Virus record (IMG/VR): IMGVR_UViG_3300029286_000206
Location: 1 to 27,541 of that record
Length of the DNA stretch: 27,541 nt
Reading direction: 5' to 3' (one strand)
Source of the DNA: a virus
Within the stretch, counting starts at the first letter, position 1, and each line of letters starts with the position of its first letter. Under the pieces are notes generated by a model, which searched no databases, was not told where the DNA came from, and worked only from the letters and a program-made list of their open reading frames with translations. Shown here piece by piece: positions 7,794-14,387 of the stretch. A program made the translations under genes and the position numbers.

Positions 7794-8450
7794 TTACCAA
7801 TCTGTGTTGGTTGATGAAGTTACAGATGGAGTATCAAACCCCAAATAGAATGCTTCTTGTTCAGCATAAGGAATTTTCTTTAATGCTAACTCAAGAGCGT
7901 ATGGCTTATGTGCTGCCCAGTTAAATGGTTCTTTATCTGGTGCAGATGGAATAAGTGTGTAACTTGTTTCAGTACCCTGACCGTTACGCTTTAACTTCCA
8001 TGAAATGTTTGAGATGCTTCCTGTTTCAAGAGCATACTCACGAATAGTATTAAATGCAGATTGCTTACTTACGCCCATTGACCAAATGGCTACGTATGGC
8101 TCTTCAATGCCATCATCTACAAGTACGTTGCAATAAAAACGAAGACGTGCCCTCCAGCCAGCCTTCACATCTTTACGATGCATTTCTTCAGCCCAGTCAC
8201 GGCCTTCTGTTTCCATAGTATCTACAGCCTTGCGTTTGTAGTCTTTTGGATTTGTGTGTTCTTTAACAACAAGTGCCAATCCACGATCTGCATTATAGTT
8301 TGCAGAATCTTCATCAAGTTCTTCAACGAATCTAATTTTTGCGGATTGTCCATCGGCAAGTTTTAACCATCTTACCTTTGGAGAGTTTTCATCATATTTT
8401 GGCTTGTCAACTAGGGCATTAATGTTCTTTAGTCCCTTTACAATAGTCAT
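7794..8450 (-). CDS. Putative single-stranded DNA-binding protein
   Basis: A 218-residue soluble protein with no enzyme motif. Core features are RWLKLADGQSAKIRF (27-41), a central aromatic/basic region GWRARLRFYCNVLVDDG (98-114), an EPYVAIWSMG strand, and 'EYALETGSISNISWKLKRNGQG' (138-159). I recall this pattern from phage single-strand-binding proteins related in fold to T4 gp32, but the zinc cysteines of gp32 are not evident here. The C-terminus is short, polar and ends in NTDW rather than a long acidic tail. Location between primase and polymerase fits an SSB role. A clear AGGAGG lies upstream of the ATG in a 27-base gap that may hold a weak promoter. An alternative is another replisome accessory protein. 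Confidence 0.55.
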   Translation of the reverse strand: MTIVKGLKNINALVDKPKYDENSPKVRWLKLADGQSAKIRFVEELDEDSANYNADRGLALVVKEHTNPKDYKRKAVDTMETEGRDWAEEMHRKDVKAGWRARLRFYCNVLVDDGIEEPYVAIWSMGVSKQSAFNTIREYALETGSISNISWKLKRNGQGTETSYTLIPSAPDKEPFNWAAHKPYALELALKKIPYAEQEAFYLGFDTPSVTSSTNTDW

Positions 8451-8477
8451 GTTATTTTTCCTCCTTTTTTGTCTTAT

Positions 8478-9401
8478 CTATCTTAACATAGTAGTGATAG
8501 AATTGTCAAACTGAAACTCCAGTTTTTTAATTGCATCATCATCCATGTCGCCTATATCTTTATATTTTTTATCTATATACACAGAAGTAACAATAGGTCC
8601 AAGTCTTTGAACTAACTTATCTCTCATTATTATTCCTGCATCGTCGTTATCTGCAATTAAAACAATGCTATTAAAATACTTCTCTAATAGTTTTATTTGT
8701 GCTGCAGAAACATTAGCACCCAGCGTAGCAACCGCAGGGAATCCTACTTGATCTAACCTAATTGCATCAAAAGAAGACTCTACTACATAGACAATACTTG
8801 AAGTCTTTATTCTATGTAAATTAAATAAGGTCTTACCTTTTGGCAAACCAGGAGTATTCTTAAATTCTTTACCTTCAACCGTTCTACCAACAAATCCAAT
8901 ACACATACCATCTGGAGAATGTACTGGAATTGTAACTGAGTCTTGTTTTTCTGAATAGCCAAGATTAAATTTTATTACTGAGTCTTTAGTTATTTTTCTA
9001 CCTTCGTAATATCTAATCGCTCTTGGAGATTCTAATGCTTGATTGTTTAATCTTTTAATTAGTAATTCGTCATATTGAACAAACTCTGGTTTACTCACTA
9101 ATGCTTTATTTACTGATGTCTCAATGCTGGTTTCTTGTTCTTTACTTTTAATATATCTTATTGCTTCAAAGTATGTTCTATTAGATATATACATTACAAA
9201 CTCAACAAGAGTTTTTGTGGTTTGACATCCAAAGCAAAAAAACAATCCGTGTTCTTTTGATACTTCGCCAGCAGGGGTTCTGTTGTTATTATGGTATGGA
9301 CAAAATATAATATAGTCTGTTCCATATTCAGCCTCAATATCAATACCAGCACCAGTTAAGACACGAAGAACTTGTTCTGCCGTATAAGAATCTTTAACCA
9401 T
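8478..9401 (-). CDS. DnaG-type primase (zinc-binding and TOPRIM domains)
   Basis: About 307 residues from the chosen start. Numbering here uses the longer frame beginning at 9443. The CHC2 zinc motif is CPYH (Cys48, His51) and CFGC (Cys70, Cys73). A linker and RNA-polymerase-like N-part (130-210) follow, then TOPRIM with VVESSFDA (Glu222) and IADNDDAG (Asp265, Asp267). It should lay RNA primers for the phage polymerase. It is shorter than bacterial DnaG because the C-terminal helicase-interaction domain is absent. I place the start at the ATG at 9401 (MVKDSYTAEQ): GAGGA sits about six bases upstream and the ATG overlaps the helicase stop by eight bases. A start at 9443 would force a 50-base overlap and add residues that look unrelated to primases. 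Confidence 0.9.
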   Translation of the reverse strand: MVKDSYTAEQVLRVLTGAGIDIEAEYGTDYIIFCPYHNNNRTPAGEVSKEHGLFFCFGCQTTKTLVEFVMYISNRTYFEAIRYIKSKEQETSIETSVNKALVSKPEFVQYDELLIKRLNNQALESPRAIRYYEGRKITKDSVIKFNLGYSEKQDSVTIPVHSPDGMCIGFVGRTVEGKEFKNTPGLPKGKTLFNLHRIKTSSIVYVVESSFDAIRLDQVGFPAVATLGANVSAAQIKLLEKYFNSIVLIADNDDAGIIMRDKLVQRLGPIVTSVYIDKKYKDIGDMDDDAIKKLEFQFDNSITTMLR

Positions 9402-10620
9402 TCTTATCCTCATAATCCTTGTAACGATAGTATCCTCTATCAAAGTCTACCTGAACTAAAAAGTCCCCCATAAAACCATTTCTATTTTTTCTAAATACGC
9501 ATTCAATAATATCACTATTAGTAGCACGACCTAAAGCCATTACCCAGTCAGCATCGTAAGCAATCTGTCTTGACCAAGCAGTTTGTCCCAAAGTTGGCGG
9601 AGTAGAAAGATCCTTAACATCATCTGGAGTGGCAGATGAAATAGCAATAATCGGAACCTCTTCGCTAATAGACATAAGTTTAAGTTCTCTTGATAAGTTC
9701 TTCATACGTACCGTCTCATTGTCAGCCTTTTGATTTGGTGCCATTAATTGCAAGTAATCAACAATAACAAAGTCTGGTTTATACTGATCAATTTTTCCAC
9801 GGATAACTGAAGGAGTTAAATCTCCACCATTATCATTAGAGATAATATGGAACTCTGGTTTACCCTGTAATTTATCTGCATGCCACTTTTTAAGCATATC
9901 AATTTCTACGTTGCCATTGCTAAGTTTGCGATGAGACCACAGACCTTCTCCCATAATTGCAAATACACGATTACGGACTTCTGTTTCAGACATTTCAAGA
10001 CTTATAACAAGTGGGCTACGACCCTGTTTCCAAGCCTGTACAGCGAAATACAGAGCCAACCAAGACTTTCCAATACCTGGATATGCAAGAAAGACTCCTA
10101 GTTGTCCTGGCATGATTCCAGAAGGTAGATAATTATCAAATCCTGGAAGCCCAGTTTTAATTCCAACTTGTCCAAGATCTTGCATCTTTTTTACATTTTC
10201 AAAATAAGCAACTGCAGAGTCAAGGTCTGTTACTTCAATGTCTCTAATTGCAGCAGTATTCTTTTTTAGTTCTGATGTTTTTGTAATAATATGCTCAAGA
10301 GCCTTTGGTCCATTACCACCTTGGACTTCAGTTGCTGCATTACGTAAGATGTCTTTAAGGCTATCATTTAAATATTCGGTTTGTAATTCTTCAAGGTGAT
10401 GCTTTGTTGCACCAACACCCTCTACGAGTACAAAGTCTCTAAATTTTTCTACAACTAAAGATGTTGGTGGAACTGATTGATTATTTTCTGAGTATAGCCT
10501 AATAAATTCCCAAACATCATTATGGGTTCTTAAAAGGTTATCAACATTTGCCTGCAATAATACATGAACCTGTTTATCATTTAATACTGCGGTGATTAAC
10601 TTTGCTTCTGTATTATTCAT
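9394..10620 (-). CDS. dnaB: DnaB-type replicative DNA helicase
   Basis: A 408-residue RecA-fold hexameric helicase. The N-terminal domain (1-115) is a reduced DnaB-N-like helical bundle. The ATPase domain has AYPGIGKSW (Walker A, Lys185), SLEM (Glu209), VIVDYLQLM (Walker B, Asp288), AISSATPD, and FRKNRNG (376-382), the arginine-finger region. It should unwind the phage DNA ahead of DnaE and recruit the primase encoded just after it. A conserved-looking sensor segment has SSA where many DnaB proteins have 'SQL', a mild difference. The ATG overlaps the upstream 102-residue gene by eight bases and the stop overlaps the primase start by eight bases, giving a coupled loader(?)-helicase-primase block. 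Confidence 0.93.
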   Translation of the reverse strand: MNNTEAKLITAVLNDKQVHVLLQANVDNLLRTHNDVWEFIRLYSENNQSVPPTSLVVEKFRDFVLVEGVGATKHHLEELQTEYLNDSLKDILRNAATEVQGGNGPKALEHIITKTSELKKNTAAIRDIEVTDLDSAVAYFENVKKMQDLGQVGIKTGLPGFDNYLPSGIMPGQLGVFLAYPGIGKSWLALYFAVQAWKQGRSPLVISLEMSETEVRNRVFAIMGEGLWSHRKLSNGNVEIDMLKKWHADKLQGKPEFHIISNDNGGDLTPSVIRGKIDQYKPDFVIVDYLQLMAPNQKADNETVRMKNLSRELKLMSISEEVPIIAISSATPDDVKDLSTPPTLGQTAWSRQIAYDADWVMALGRATNSDIIECVFRKNRNGFMGDFLVQVDFDRGYYRYKDYEDKNG

Positions 10621-10921
10621 TAATCCACTTCCTTGCTAGTTTTCTTCGCTCTTCTCGTTCTTTAATATCTTGCTCTACTTCTAATTTTGCTTCCAATATT
10701 TTTTGTGCGTTGTATGCAAAGTAACTCCAACTAGGGGAAAGAGAAATATTAAAATAGTAATCCAATAAATCATAGCAAACTCCTATTCCATAAGATTCAA
10801 CAAGAGCATCTGCAGCCCATTGCTCAACATTAAGATTCATGTTGCTTTTGGCTTCATATCTTTGTAGATGCAACTTATTGTATCTACTTAGCAAAGCCAT
10901 ACGGTCTTTGCGTTCAGTCAT
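10613..10921 (-). CDS. Small protein directly upstream of the helicase, possible helicase loader
   Basis: A 102-residue, highly charged protein. Central segment 'ALVESYGIGVCYDLLDYYF' (39-57) followed by SPSWSYFAYN (62-71) and a long basic/acidic C-terminal helix ending RRKLARKWINE. The 'YG-(C)-LLDYYF ... P-W-YFAYN' layout recalls small proteins encoded next to DnaB genes in actinobacteriophages. Position and eight-base overlap with the helicase gene make a loader or helicase-regulatory role attractive, but nothing in the sequence proves it; there is no ATPase motif. The ATG shares a base with the preceding stop (TAATG). Treat as hypothetical with a context-based suggestion. Confidence 0.7.
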   Translation of the reverse strand: MTERKDRMALLSRYNKLHLQRYEAKSNMNLNVEQWAADALVESYGIGVCYDLLDYYFNISLSPSWSYFAYNAQKILEAKLEVEQDIKEREERRKLARKWINE

Positions 10922-11133
10922 TAGTTACTGCTGTCAGCCTCTGCTTCGGCTTCTTTAACTTTTTCTGTTAATTTTTCTTCAACAAATTTATAAATTCTTT
11001 CAAAAGCCTGATCTGTGTTTTCATCATCACGCTTAGAATCAATTACTCCAAAATCAAACCTTATTGATTGAAAGTTACCTAAATTATGTGTATATCCAAG
11101 TGCTACTGATACTTTTGTGTTTTCGTTTTCCAT
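10921..11133 (-). CDS. Small acidic-tailed phage protein of unknown function
   Basis: A 70-residue protein beginning MENENTKVSVALGYTHNLG. It has a predicted beta-rich first half (SVALGYTHN, SIRFDFGVID) and a helical, glutamate-rich end 'EKLTEKVKEAEAEADSSN'. I recognise the 'V-LGYTHNLGN(F/Y)-S-(R/K)-DF-V-D' signature as a recurrent small phage protein near replication genes, with unknown role. The start at the ATG at 11133 follows GGTGGGG and avoids overlapping the HTH gene; the longer frame starting at 11223 would overlap it by 71 bases and adds unrelated-looking residues. Its stop shares a base with the next ATG. Confidence 0.7.
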   Translation of the reverse strand: MENENTKVSVALGYTHNLGNFQSIRFDFGVIDSKRDDENTDQAFERIYKFVEEKLTEKVKEAEAEADSSN

Positions 11134-11152
11134 TACCCCACCATCTCTATTA

Positions 11153-11695
11153 TTAGATATTCTCTGCCCAAACAGGAATAAATCTACCGTCTTCTGTCTT
11201 CGTATATGTAAGTATACCGTCACCCATTCGCCTTGTCAATTCTTGGCTTGTAGGCGTCATATTATTTGTTATAAGCCCATCTTTTCTTGGTTGTCCTATA
11301 TGTATAGTAGCCAGTATAGCACGTATGTCTCGTACCGTGCTTTCTGAATAATAAGATCTTATTCTAAATCCACGCTCACCATTTAGTTTTGCTCCAACTG
11401 GTGGTGGAATCATTCCAGTTTTAATTAATTTAGGCATATATTTTCTATGACGATTAATTAATTTAGCAGTCTCTGCTACAGTATATGCACGTTCTCTATT
11501 TTTTCTAAAATCTATACGCAAACATGTTTCAACTCTATCTTTAGTAATGTTATAAACAGAAACTAAACCAGTAGATCTTGAACTGTGATATATTCTAACA
11601 AGGTCTCCATTTAAAAACCATATTTTTTGATTACCCTTTATTACAGTTGAGTCATTGTATGTTTCGTTCTCAATAATTCCTTTTGAAGTAACCAT
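11153..11695 (-). CDS. MerR/excisionase-like DNA-binding protein
   Basis: A 180-residue protein. Residues 70-128 form a winged helix-turn-helix of the MerR/excisionase type: AYTVAETAKLINRH as the first helices, MPKLIKTGMIPPP, then GFRIRSYYSESTVRDI as wing and following helix. The N-terminal 65 residues (KIWFLNGDLVRIYHSSRSTG) form a separate, probably beta-rich domain. The C-terminal part (136-180) is without recognised motifs. It probably binds DNA as a phage regulator at the border of structural and replication genes; the target is unknown. AGAGGG precedes the ATG at 11695, and no in-frame alternative start follows before conserved-looking sequence. It overlaps the zinc-ribbon gene by 55 bases in another frame, the largest overlap in the window. 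Confidence 0.75.
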   Translation of the reverse strand: MVTSKGIIENETYNDSTVIKGNQKIWFLNGDLVRIYHSSRSTGLVSVYNITKDRVETCLRIDFRKNRERAYTVAETAKLINRHRKYMPKLIKTGMIPPPVGAKLNGERGFRIRSYYSESTVRDIRAILATIHIGQPRKDGLITNNMTPTSQELTRRMGDGILTYTKTEDGRFIPVWAENI

Positions 11696-11832
11696 TTACC
11701 CTCTCTGCTTTCAGTCGGTGGATGATAAAATTTTCTTGATCCACAACGTATGCAATATGTTTCAAGGTGCATGATACTTGTGTGTTGCCTATCAACAAAC
11801 AAACGACCACGACATTTATTGCAATTAAACAT
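11641..11832 (-). CDS. Small zinc-ribbon protein
   Basis: A 63-residue protein with CNKC (Cys4, Cys7) and CIRC (Cys27, Cys30), a compact four-cysteine zinc ribbon, followed by GSRKFYHPP and a helical tail. I recognise this as a recurrent small phage zinc-ribbon of unknown function, often near regulators. Nucleic-acid binding is the likely activity. The last 18 codons overlap the HTH gene in a different frame, so production of both may be linked. No Shine-Dalgarno sequence is visible before the ATG at 11832, where the upstream bases are A/T only; a leaderless or coupled start is possible. It is the first gene after the tail cluster. Confidence 0.75.
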   Translation of the reverse strand: MFNCNKCRGRLFVDRQHTSIMHLETYCIRCGSRKFYHPPTESREGKWLLQKELLRTKHTMTQL

Positions 11833-11843
11833 ATTAAATTATT

Positions 11844-12287
11844 TTAATTAGGTATTCCAATAGCAATTAAATTAACTGCTACAGATACGTTTCCAGATGC
11901 ACCAAATCTTATAAAGCCATCTACTCTGGATGTGGTGACTGTTTGTAAGACAACAGTTACATTTTGTCCAGCCTCAGTATTTCCTATGTTTCTTGCTGTT
12001 GCCGTAACAATTGGTGGAAATTTAAAATCATTTTGAAAAGAGTAGGTAAATGCTCTTTCATTACCAGAACTAACTATACTGTTTGATAAAACTTCTACAT
12101 ACCCACCAACAATTCTAGCATTAGAAGTTTTTATAGTTTCTTTAATAGATGATCCATTGTCAATGCTAGTAAAATTGTATGCAGAAGAAGAAACCTCTGT
12201 AGATAAATCATTAATTACTTGAGCCAAATCATAGATGTATGTAACATCTAATGGTTGACCACGTTCTGGTAAAGGTATTCTTGCCAT
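11844..12287 (-). CDS. Tail-tip protein with H-type-lectin-like C-terminal domain
   Basis: A 147-residue protein. The N-terminal 35 residues (LPERGQPLDVTYIYDLAQVIN) look like a helical attachment segment. Residues 60-145 are beta-rich, with 'FTYSFQNDFKFPPIVTATARN' and a closing 'GNVSVAVNLIAIGIPN'. The 'F-F-PPIVT' and terminal 'V-VN-IAIG' layout resembles H-type lectin-like domains of phage fibre tips, which bind surface sugars. Final position in the tail cluster supports a receptor-binding or tip-decorating role. A strong AGGAGG lies just before the ATG at 12287, and its own extended -10 promoter candidate lies upstream. The lectin call is by pattern and memory, so moderate. Confidence 0.65.
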   Translation of the reverse strand: MARIPLPERGQPLDVTYIYDLAQVINDLSTEVSSSAYNFTSIDNGSSIKETIKTSNARIVGGYVEVLSNSIVSSGNERAFTYSFQNDFKFPPIVTATARNIGNTEAGQNVTVVLQTVTTSRVDGFIRFGASGNVSVAVNLIAIGIPN

Positions 12288-12302
12288 TATTCCTCCTATT
12301 TA

Positions 12303-12332
12303 ATTATACCAAATTAACTATGTTTGATTCAA
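12303..12332 (-). promoter_or_regulatory. Promoter candidate before the last tail gene
   Basis: Minus strand: TTGAAT at 12332-12327, an 18-base spacer ending TTTGG, then TATAAT at 12308-12303, followed by TAA and an AGGAGG ribosome-binding site before the ATG at 12287. Both hexamers are good (-35 four of six, -10 six of six). Part lies in the 3' end of the preceding gene, which ends at 12304. It could drive the lectin-like tail gene and the downstream regulator and replication genes. Confidence 0.5.
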
Positions 12333-12726
12333 ATATAGTCAATTCAGCATTTCTTTTTTTATTGATTCCCTCAACTTGTATTGCCACTCTAACGTTTGTT
12401 ATTCCAGTATTAATAAAACTATATGTATGTATTGGTGAAGTGCCATGATAAAAATAATTTCCTCCGTCAAACTTTACGAATATGTCATATTTTGGTCTAT
12501 TATTTTCATCTCCCCATATAACGGAAAGAGTATTGCCATTTTGAATAACTTGCCCATCTACAACTGATATCTCTAAGGCATCTACTGAATATATAGAAGA
12601 CCAGTGTGATGATCTATTTTTGTCATCTGAAATAATTCTATATCTTAATAAATAATTATTATTATCTCCTACTGGTGGTAGTTGATTTTTTAGTATAGTT
12701 ATTTTTTTAATTAAAGGATTGGCCAT
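12304..12726 (-). CDS. Minor tail protein with a fibronectin-III-like fold
   Basis: A 140-residue beta-rich protein: 'YLLRYRIISDDKNRSSHWSS' (25-44), SVIWGDENNRPKYDIFVKF (88-106), YYHGTSPIHTYSF-like strand, and VRVAIQVEG (121-129). The repeated 'W-D...-YD-FV-FDGG' and 'YSF...V-VA-QV' pattern fits an Ig/FnIII-like domain, common as decoration or spacer in tail tips. I recall close relatives among actinobacteriophage tail genes. Its start and the stop of the preceding fibre gene share one base, so translation is coupled. Function in adsorption is inferred from context. Confidence 0.65.
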   Translation of the reverse strand: MANPLIKKITILKNQLPPVGDNNNYLLRYRIISDDKNRSSHWSSIYSVDALEISVVDGQVIQNGNTLSVIWGDENNRPKYDIFVKFDGGNYFYHGTSPIHTYSFINTGITNVRVAIQVEGINKKRNAELTIFESNIVNLV

Positions 12727-13889
12727 TAAGAAACTCCCACTGAAAATCTAAATTCAACATAGTTGCTGGTGTTTGGAGATTTTATAATTGTTTCTGCATT
12801 ATTATTTTTTACAATAGAATATCCAGTTAATGCATATAGTGGATTGTTTGTAGCAATATTTTCTAATCTAAAAGCATCTAAAGCAATATAGTAGTCTGAA
12901 GATGGAACTAAGTTTGGACCACTATCTTCAACAAGTACGCATGCATAAATTTTGACAACAGTAACAGCATCCCAGGTAAAGTTTGATGTTGTATAAAGAT
13001 CTTGCAATTCTTTTGAAATTACAAAATATCTGTTAGTGTCAAAATCTTCAACATTTCCTAAATTTCCAGATGTTCCATGATTTACTTCTGCTTCAAAACG
13101 AGCATATTCATTATTGTCTGAAGATGAAAATTCAACAAGAACTCTTACTGATTCTGGAATTAATCCAGACTCTCCATCTTTATTTACTAAAGAAAATGCT
13201 AACCTTAATTGGTCTATTGGTGAATTTTTAGATAAATCAATACTTGCTCCACTTATCCTTATATGATTAGATCCATCTTCAACTACAAAAGAATCAGATC
13301 CTGGACCACTATCTTCATTTAAAGTAATGTTAGAAGTATCTCCTTGAACAAAAAGAATATTATTTAAAAATCTGCAGCGCTCATATCTTGAGGAACGTGA
13401 TGTTTTAAAAAATATAGAATTATCTGAGTTTGCCTGAAACACTGGATCTATAACTGAAATTATATTATCTTCTGCTGGACTGTCTAGTGGAGATAAAAAA
13501 GAATTAATTCCTACCGTAGAGATATCTGTACTATATTGCCAGTTTTCATTTTGAGAAAATGCAAAAATAGTTTTACTATCATAAACTCCAGCAGATGGGT
13601 TTGCTCCCGCTGAGTATATACCTATTTCAGATATTTCATATCTTTCTTCTGTTGGTAATTCTGCAGTAAAAACAATTTTATTTACACCATTCTCATTAAT
13701 AAAACCTTTTGAAGAAATTGGAACTCTAAACATTTCAAAATTTAAATTATTTTTTTCAGAAAAATCTGCCTCAATATCATTAATATCTAACGGGGTTTGA
13801 CCACAACCAATTGCAATGTATGAGGCATAAGAAGGTGCTTGACCAAGTAAATATTTTCCAAGAATTGTTTTTCCATTTTCAGTTATCAT
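12726..13889 (-). CDS. Tail fibre / collar-like protein with jelly-roll domain
   Basis: A 387-residue protein. Residues 1-110 resemble the N-terminal domain of phage tail-collar fibres: LTN/ITENGK-type opening, LLGQAPSYASYIAIG (15-28), and ERYEISEIGIYS (82-93), which anchors fibres to the tail. Residues about 190-350 are beta-rich with acidic loops (SGPGSDSFVVEDGSNHIRIS, ARFEAEVNHG, YYIALDAFRLEN), consistent with a galactose-binding or jelly-roll-type carbohydrate domain. A role in host recognition is likely. The ATG overlaps the upstream gene's stop by four bases (ATGA). No catalytic residues for depolymerase activity were identified. Confidence 0.65.
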   Translation of the reverse strand: MITENGKTILGKYLLGQAPSYASYIAIGCGQTPLDINDIEADFSEKNNLNFEMFRVPISSKGFINENGVNKIVFTAELPTEERYEISEIGIYSAGANPSAGVYDSKTIFAFSQNENWQYSTDISTVGINSFLSPLDSPAEDNIISVIDPVFQANSDNSIFFKTSRSSRYERCRFLNNILFVQGDTSNITLNEDSGPGSDSFVVEDGSNHIRISGASIDLSKNSPIDQLRLAFSLVNKDGESGLIPESVRVLVEFSSSDNNEYARFEAEVNHGTSGNLGNVEDFDTNRYFVISKELQDLYTTSNFTWDAVTVVKIYACVLVEDSGPNLVPSSDYYIALDAFRLENIATNNPLYALTGYSIVKNNNAETIIKSPNTSNYVEFRFSVGVS

Positions 13890-14386
13890 GACTCACCTCC
13901 ATTAAATTGAACTGTATATATTGTACCACTTGTGCTGAGTTCAACCTCTATCTGTTCATCACTGCTTAAATTAACAAACTCTATAACCAAATTGCCAAAT
14001 TCATCTATATAAAAGTTATTTCCGTTTGGACCGTTTCCAATTTCTGGAATTTTATTATCAAATAAAATTGAAAAACCCAAAAAATATTTATCTAGTGTTT
14101 TTTGTAATCCAATAATATTATTTGAATTATACAACTGTTGCAAAGATTTAGAATTTTTAATTAATTGATAAGATATTTCTTGTCCATTAATTGTATCATT
14201 ACGTGATATATTTATTAATTCTTGACCGCCAATATTTTCAAAAATTAAATCACTCATTAAGTCTATCGATAATAACTCATCATCAAATAAAACTATATCT
14301 GGGGTAGCAGTTTTAACTAAATTAACATTGTTTGACGGTATTATGTTATTAAAATTTTGAGGTGTATTTGGTGTTGGAGATGTCAT
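13886..14386 (-). CDS. Minor tail protein, actinobacteriophage-type
   Basis: A 166-residue protein with a proline/asparagine-rich first 25 residues, then 'LSIDLMSDLIFENIGGQELIN' (39-59), QEISYQLIKN, LQQLYNSNNIIGLQ (83-96), GNGPNGNNFYID (117-128) and 'LVIEFVNLSSDEQIEVEL' (133-150). I recognise this run of motifs from minor tail proteins sitting between the tail-tip protein and fibre genes of actinobacteriophages. The C-terminal half is beta-rich. Likely a connector in the tail tip. The start ATG lies one base after the upstream stop. No enzymatic motif is seen. Confidence 0.6.
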   Translation of the reverse strand: MTSPTPNTPQNFNNIIPSNNVNLVKTATPDIVLFDDELLSIDLMSDLIFENIGGQELINISRNDTINGQEISYQLIKNSKSLQQLYNSNNIIGLQKTLDKYFLGFSILFDNKIPEIGNGPNGNNFYIDEFGNLVIEFVNLSSDEQIEVELSTSGTIYTVQFNGGES

Positions 14387-14387
14387 T

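Noticed and set aside
8451-8477. Promoter before the SSB-like gene (TGTTAAGAT)
   Set aside because: The -10-like match is weak and no -35 is visible; the region is adequately explained by the AGGAGG ribosome-binding site.
9402-9443. Longer primase N-terminus starting at 9443
   Set aside because: It gives a 50-base overlap with the helicase; the ATG at 9401 has GAGGA at good spacing and the eight-base overlap seen at other junctions.
11134-11223. Longer start of the 70-residue protein at 11223
   Set aside because: The extra 30 residues overlap the HTH gene and look like its other-frame translation; ATG at 11133 has a G-rich site upstream.
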